Shown here: piece after piece, positions 26,201-32,200 of the stretch
How positions within the stretch are numbered: position 1 is the first letter of the stretch
Layout of the letters: each line of letters starts with the position of its first letter
NCBI GenBank assembly: GCA_030867875.1
Contig: JAOWCC010000056.1
Coordinates: forward strand, 124,001 to 188,000
DNA length: 64,000 bases
Direction of reading: 5' to 3'
DNA from: Actinernus sp. WN-2022
Lineage: Eukaryota; Cnidaria; Anthozoa; Actiniaria; Actinernidae
Position numbers and translations under genes: made by a program
Notes under the pieces: model-generated
Told to the model about the DNA's origin: nothing
Database searches by the model: none
The model's input: only the letters and a program-made list of their open reading frames with translations

Positions 26201-29200
26201 GGGGTGGAAATAAATTAAAATAAATTAGAGAAAATAGGAGGACACGAAATAAAACGTGTGATGTCATTTATGAACTAGGGCTCGGTTGTTCGAAACTAGT
26301 GATCTATATCCCGAAAAATAGTTTAACATCGACTAGTGATTTAACGGCCCGGCGTAGCGCTTACCCTTGCTTAGTCCTGATCTGATCTCTCTTTCGACCG
26401 CTCCATAGACTGGAAGGTCGCGGAAGAGAAGAGTCCAGTAGATATTGCATGCGCATGCTCAGAACTGTCCAATCAGGAATAAGGTCAACTTCGCGGGCCG
26501 GGAATATTCGCGGGGTTTACCGAATAGTTTTCATTTGAAGGTTTAAAATGGCTGATAATATATCAGTAGATAATTTCTCGTCCCGCAACACAAACACAAA
26601 CAATCTCTTGCTTTAGAGTCTCTATATTATTCTCGAATGGACCACTAGGACTAAATCCTTCAGGTGAGAGCATTAACAATTTGTATTTACACTTTCGACC
26701 GCTCCGTAGACTGGAAGGCCGTGGGAAAGAGAGTCCAGTAGATATTGCATGCGCATATCAGAAATGTAACCAAGCTACACCATAAAAATATGATGTGGCC
26801 TGGCTACGTAGTTCATACCCGGAGTGTGGTATTTACTGAATTGTATCAACGTTTATTATGCCTTGAAAGTGTGCAATGATAGATTTGTACCAAAGTTTGA
26901 ACAGCTAGAAGCATTATTTAATGGATGCAAAGGTAAGATGCCTTCGTCAACTTCAGCACAGGGTTTGGCAAGTCGTTGGTTTGTACTTTATTTCCTTTCG
27001 TATGTGATTCTTTAAGATCTTCACCACAACAGGTCTAGACTTGTAATTCGCCGATTATAATTTTGATTTCTCCACTCGTATCTCTGATGGATGATTAAAT
27101 GTCTAAACCAAAGTAGCACGGAGTAACAGCAGTGAAGCTGGCTGATCTCAGTGAAAACGAAATGCATGGACTTGAACCTTCGATCTACGTGTAAATAGCA
27201 ATTCTTAATGCTCTCACCTGAAGGATTTAGCCCTAGTGGTCCATAAGAGAAGCAATAAAGACTCTAAAGCAGTAAATTGTTTGTGTTACTGGAGGACATA
27301 GTTGCGAGAGATTCTGCACTGAGATTATCGGCCATTTTAAACCTTCAAATAAAAATGTATTCGGTAAACCCCGCGAATATTCCTGCGAATTTGACCTTCA
27401 TCCTGATTGGACAGTTTTGAGCATGCGCATGCAATATCTACTGGATCAGTTGGTCAGGTCTACCCAATATATTGCTACGTAATATCAATGAGTTCATATT
27501 CAAGAGAAAAGTCTGGTCTAAGCTGAAAATGTTATTTTATAGACATCAACGAGTGTTCCATATCCTCACCATGTGATGACAACGCCACTTGCACCAACAC
27601 AAAGGGTTCGTACGTCTGTCAGTGTAATGCTGGATATACCGGAGATGGACTCACCTGTACAGGTAACTGTCTGTTTGAACCACAGGCTTCTCAGACTCGG
27701 GATTTGTCTTTCGGGTTACTTGCGGTGTTTACCGCTTAGTTCTATAAGCGATCTTAGAAGAGTTTATATATTCGCCCTACGTACGTGTAAATTGTCTTCT
27801 TCGATACCTACAGAAATTATCTTCAGAGATAAAAGATTGATATTTAATGAAGCTGTGCAAGTGGGCGATTTTTTCGAGATTTGAAGCCTTTGAAGATAGG
27901 TTATTAAGGGGCGAATTTTACGGCCGTTCGCGCGTGAGAGAAAACAAATAAGGTACGGCAACGCTCGAGAGACCTGGCCGGATAGAAGCTGAAAAGCCTG
28001 TCTTTATAGTGATGATTTAGCGAGTTCATTTACTGAGCGTTTTTCTTACCCATGCAGTAAGTACATGGCTTGCATTAATGCTGGTCTTCGATAATCTTTT
28101 TTAGATGTGAACGAGTGTACAGAAAATTCTCATGAATGCGACTCAAACGCTACATGTACCAACACACAGGGATCCCATTATTGTACTTGTAATAGTGGTT
28201 ACCATGGTAACGGAACTACGTGCAGTCACCACAGTAAGTAGTTAAGAACATTATCTATCCTAGTATCCATGGCTTATAATATTTAATCTGTTTAAGTTTC
28301 ATATGGAATCAGGAATAGATAATAGGACTTTTGCAGGAAACATGCATCGGCAGTCACGTCAATAACCAATGAATTGCGTTCGTGATTCCATGGGAAAGGC
28401 TTTACTGGATGGCAAACAAACTTCAAAGCGCTGTTTAATAAAGGTCGACAATCGATTAAAGGTGGAAAATAGCATTTACGTACAAGCAGGTTTTGCAAAT
28501 AAGTAAACACTTCCGATCTCGTACAAGTGCCTTTATGTCATCCAGTAAAACCACGTGATTACATTCCTGCAAAAGGTCTATTGTTGTGTAGTGCAGTGCT
28601 ATGAAGTGACACTAAGATCTTTAGCATTTTATATAATTTCCTTTCTGGATATTATCAAACCTATCAGAGGAATGATGATGCCATTGCATGAAGAGTGGTT
28701 GTCAGGTCAGGAGAAGGTTTATCTTTCAAAACCAGAGAGAACTTTGGCATACCGTAGAAGATCGCTGCCTGTTGGTTCCACCAAGACAGCAGTCATTGAA
28801 TGAATTTATTATACAATATCTCATATTAAATATATTTATGTAGCTAATCCTCGAGAGTCACAACATTTCACGAGTGAGAGTTAAGCGAACAATTCTCAAG
28901 TGAATTGTTTTGGACTCGATGCGATAAACATATCTTTGCACCATCGTTCAGTTTTCGTGATGGCGTCAAGTTTGTGAAAATCACAGAGGAAGATGGAAAC
29001 AGCATAAATGAGCACGAAGAATATGAACAATCCGGGGAGAAAAAGCAAAGCAAGATTTCAAACTCTCTAATGACAGATCACGAATAAGTTTGTACTGACA
29101 GCAAGTAAAATCACCCTTTTTGTCATTGCTTCCTTTGCCTTTAGATGGACTCGATACATCGAGAATCCTCAGTGATTACGGCAACAGGAACCACTTTAAG

Positions 29201-32200
29201 AAGTTGTACGACTACTTAAGGCCGATCTTACAGAACTCAGCTACGAGCCGCTGGACAAGGTGCTGGAGGGCTCAATCAGACGGTTGGGCTGCGTCTACTT
29301 TCCACTCGTACTGTAATTACAAAGGTCCCACGGTAACCATGCATAGTACGTGTGGGTAACTACGTGTTTGGTGGATACTCAGATGTGTCTTGGCACAGTA
29401 AGTAATACATTATCAATCATTAGGTAACTGTATAATAAGGGTCTGATGGTAACCACGGTAACCATAGTACGTGTGGGTAACTACCTGTTTGGTGGATACA
29501 CAGATGTGTATTGGCACAGTAAGTAATACATTATCAATCATTAGGTAACTGTATAATATGGATCTGATGGTAACCACGGTAACCATAGTACGTCATGATT
29601 ACGATATAAAAGGTCTACCTTTGTCTGTTAAATCACACATGAAACCTCAATAAAAAAAAAAAATCAAGGAGACACTTCTTGACGTTCGGTAAAATAATCA
29701 CGATACCTATCTTGAAGTTCCCCAAACATTAGACACCTGTCGTCGTTAATCCACCGTCGGTAAAGTCGTCTATACTACGTGTAGCCCTTAACCCACCCTC
29801 GGTAAAGTCGTCTACGTGTCGTTGTTAAACCACCCTCGGTAAAGTCGTCTACGTGTCGTCGTTAACTCACCCTCGGTAAAGTCCGGAGAGAACGTCTACG
29901 CAATGATGGTACTAATTGTGTTATGTGACATCAGATACAATCGATTGGAGGTGGAAAATAGCCGGATACCTTCAAAACGAAAAAGATGGGAAAATATATG
30001 TTTTCGCATAGAAATGTAGTTTTAGTAGTAGTGTCTCATATACCAAAAACTCCGTTCAAAAAAATATATATATTGACGGAGAAATACCAAAAGGAAGTTT
30101 CTAACCGGAAGTAAAAGGTTCTGTTTGCAATTGATTGGCAGCAGATCAATAAAACATGACAAGTGCTCACCCGCCCGTAACGACGGTGTGGGAAAGCTAG
30201 CGCATTTTAAATTCATTTCATATACCAATGTTTACGTTTATTGAGAAATGTTTTTCCACACACGATTCCATAATTCCATCGGTTGTTCGTTGGCCTTATG
30301 CCTTCAAAAAAGCAAGCAGGATGCCCTTAGCTTAGCCTTAATTTCAGCCGTCTCCTCTGGTTCGTTCCTCCCGAATGAGACGTCTGAATCCAATACCAGT
30401 GACGTCAAGGCGGATTAACAATTTAATTTATGCAAATAAAACTGTCACGGCGGTAGTAAGAAATTATTTGAGATTATGCCGGCCAAAATGATGATCGATT
30501 GATCGATGATCAAAACGAGGCCAAACAATGCATACGACTACAATTTCAAAGCCAAATAGGAGTCCTCGCAAAACCCGACAAGCGTTCGTATTTTCACTTT
30601 CAGACAGAGTGCCGAGTGGTCCACATCTGAACATAAAGAAGAATTGATAGGAGCCAGCCGAGAGAATATTTGTTTCCAAGAAAGCTTAGATGCACCTCCT
30701 ATATAATCGGGAAAAATCGAGACCGGGTTTCCTGTGGTAAAACGAGAGAAGAGAAGGAGCTAGTCCTCTTCTTCTCTCCTCCGCAGGCATAGGTAGCCCA
30801 ATTTTTTTTACAATTTTTTTCTCTCGCGGTCCTATACTAAGTACTAAGAGGTGCCTGCGGAGGAGGCTAACGGTGACCCTGAATCGGTTGAAACTTGAAA
30901 CCAACGCCACGATCTCGCTATTGCCGTGCTGTTTCAGACGCCTGCAAATCGCTGTCTCCTCTACCAACTATGCTGGCATTCAAGGCGTCTCTATAGGTGT
31001 TCACCTTGGCTTTGTCCCTCGATGTCTTTTTGTCTTTCCGTCTTTCTAGCCTGGGAAACCAGCCGACTCTTATAGCTACCATTTTTCAAGACACACAAAA
31101 AAGAAATTGTAAACATTTTCTCGATGCGGCGCGTAGCTTTGATCGGAAATCAACTTTGGCGGGAAATCTTGACAGATAGTTGAACTGTGACGAGAAACGA
31201 TTGGCTAAGAGCTCGAAAGTGCTATATTATCTAGCTTTCGATTTTCAATCAAAATAGAGTTTTAAAAAATCTCCCACTCAAGAGGAATTTATTCGATTTT
31301 TGCGAAATTGTGTAATTGATATCTCAGCTGCAAAACAGTGTCGGGGAATTGGGAAATTCTAAAAAGAGAGCTCTTGACGGCGTTTTCCGCATATCTACTC
31401 GGAATATTTTTCGTCTTTTCACGGAGACTCATGATAACTTTTGAACTAAATTGAATTTTGAAATTCCCTGACACATTTTTGTAATACGATTCTCTGAAAT
31501 GCGACAAAGCAAACAGATTTTAAACTTTAAAATATTTTTGGAGTCGGAGCTTCTGCAAGCCATCTCACTAGATCGAAGAAACGGTTGGCGGAAAATTCGA
31601 GATTTTCAAAGAACTCAAAACTGTTTATGTATCAGTTCTTGTAGCCAAGTTTATAAGCTTTAAAATGATACATGAATAATTTATCTACGATGTTTCCTCG
31701 AGGCGCTATATAATTTAGACTGGAAACGCACCCTGCAGGTATCCGGTAACCTCAGCCTAGTCCCTAGGCCTTCTGGCTAGTATCTTGTCTGAGTGGTTAA
31801 TGGGATCCCTGTGGTTGGTAATGGTTGTGACATCACCGACCAACTGTCACCAGTGAGCAGTGACGTCACAAGCCATTACAAACCACAGGGATCCCATTAA
31901 CCCACTCAGATGAAATACCAAGCCAGAAGGCCTAGGGACTAGGCTGCGGTACTTAAGACCCAGCGATATTTATTCAACCGGTTCTTTTCTCGCCTAAAGG
32001 CTCGTGCAGTTATTAGATCTTTCAAAATATCACCCAGTGCCTATAAATCCCATGTAGCACTCGCGTTCATGCAATTTCCTCTACATATAACATACAATCA
32101 CCACACCATATACCGTACCATACTATACCGTACTATACCGAACCGTACCATACACCATACATCATACCATACACCATACCATACACCGTACCATACACCG

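Larger units (their letters stand above)
25185..27542. other. Intron 4, with LINE fragment and large inverted repeat
   Basis: The intron contains a palindromic element about 25388-25530, a LINE 3' fragment 25720-26225 and a 1-kb inverted-repeat element 26431-27444. No host exon was recognised between EGF 1 and EGF 2. Confidence 0.6.
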
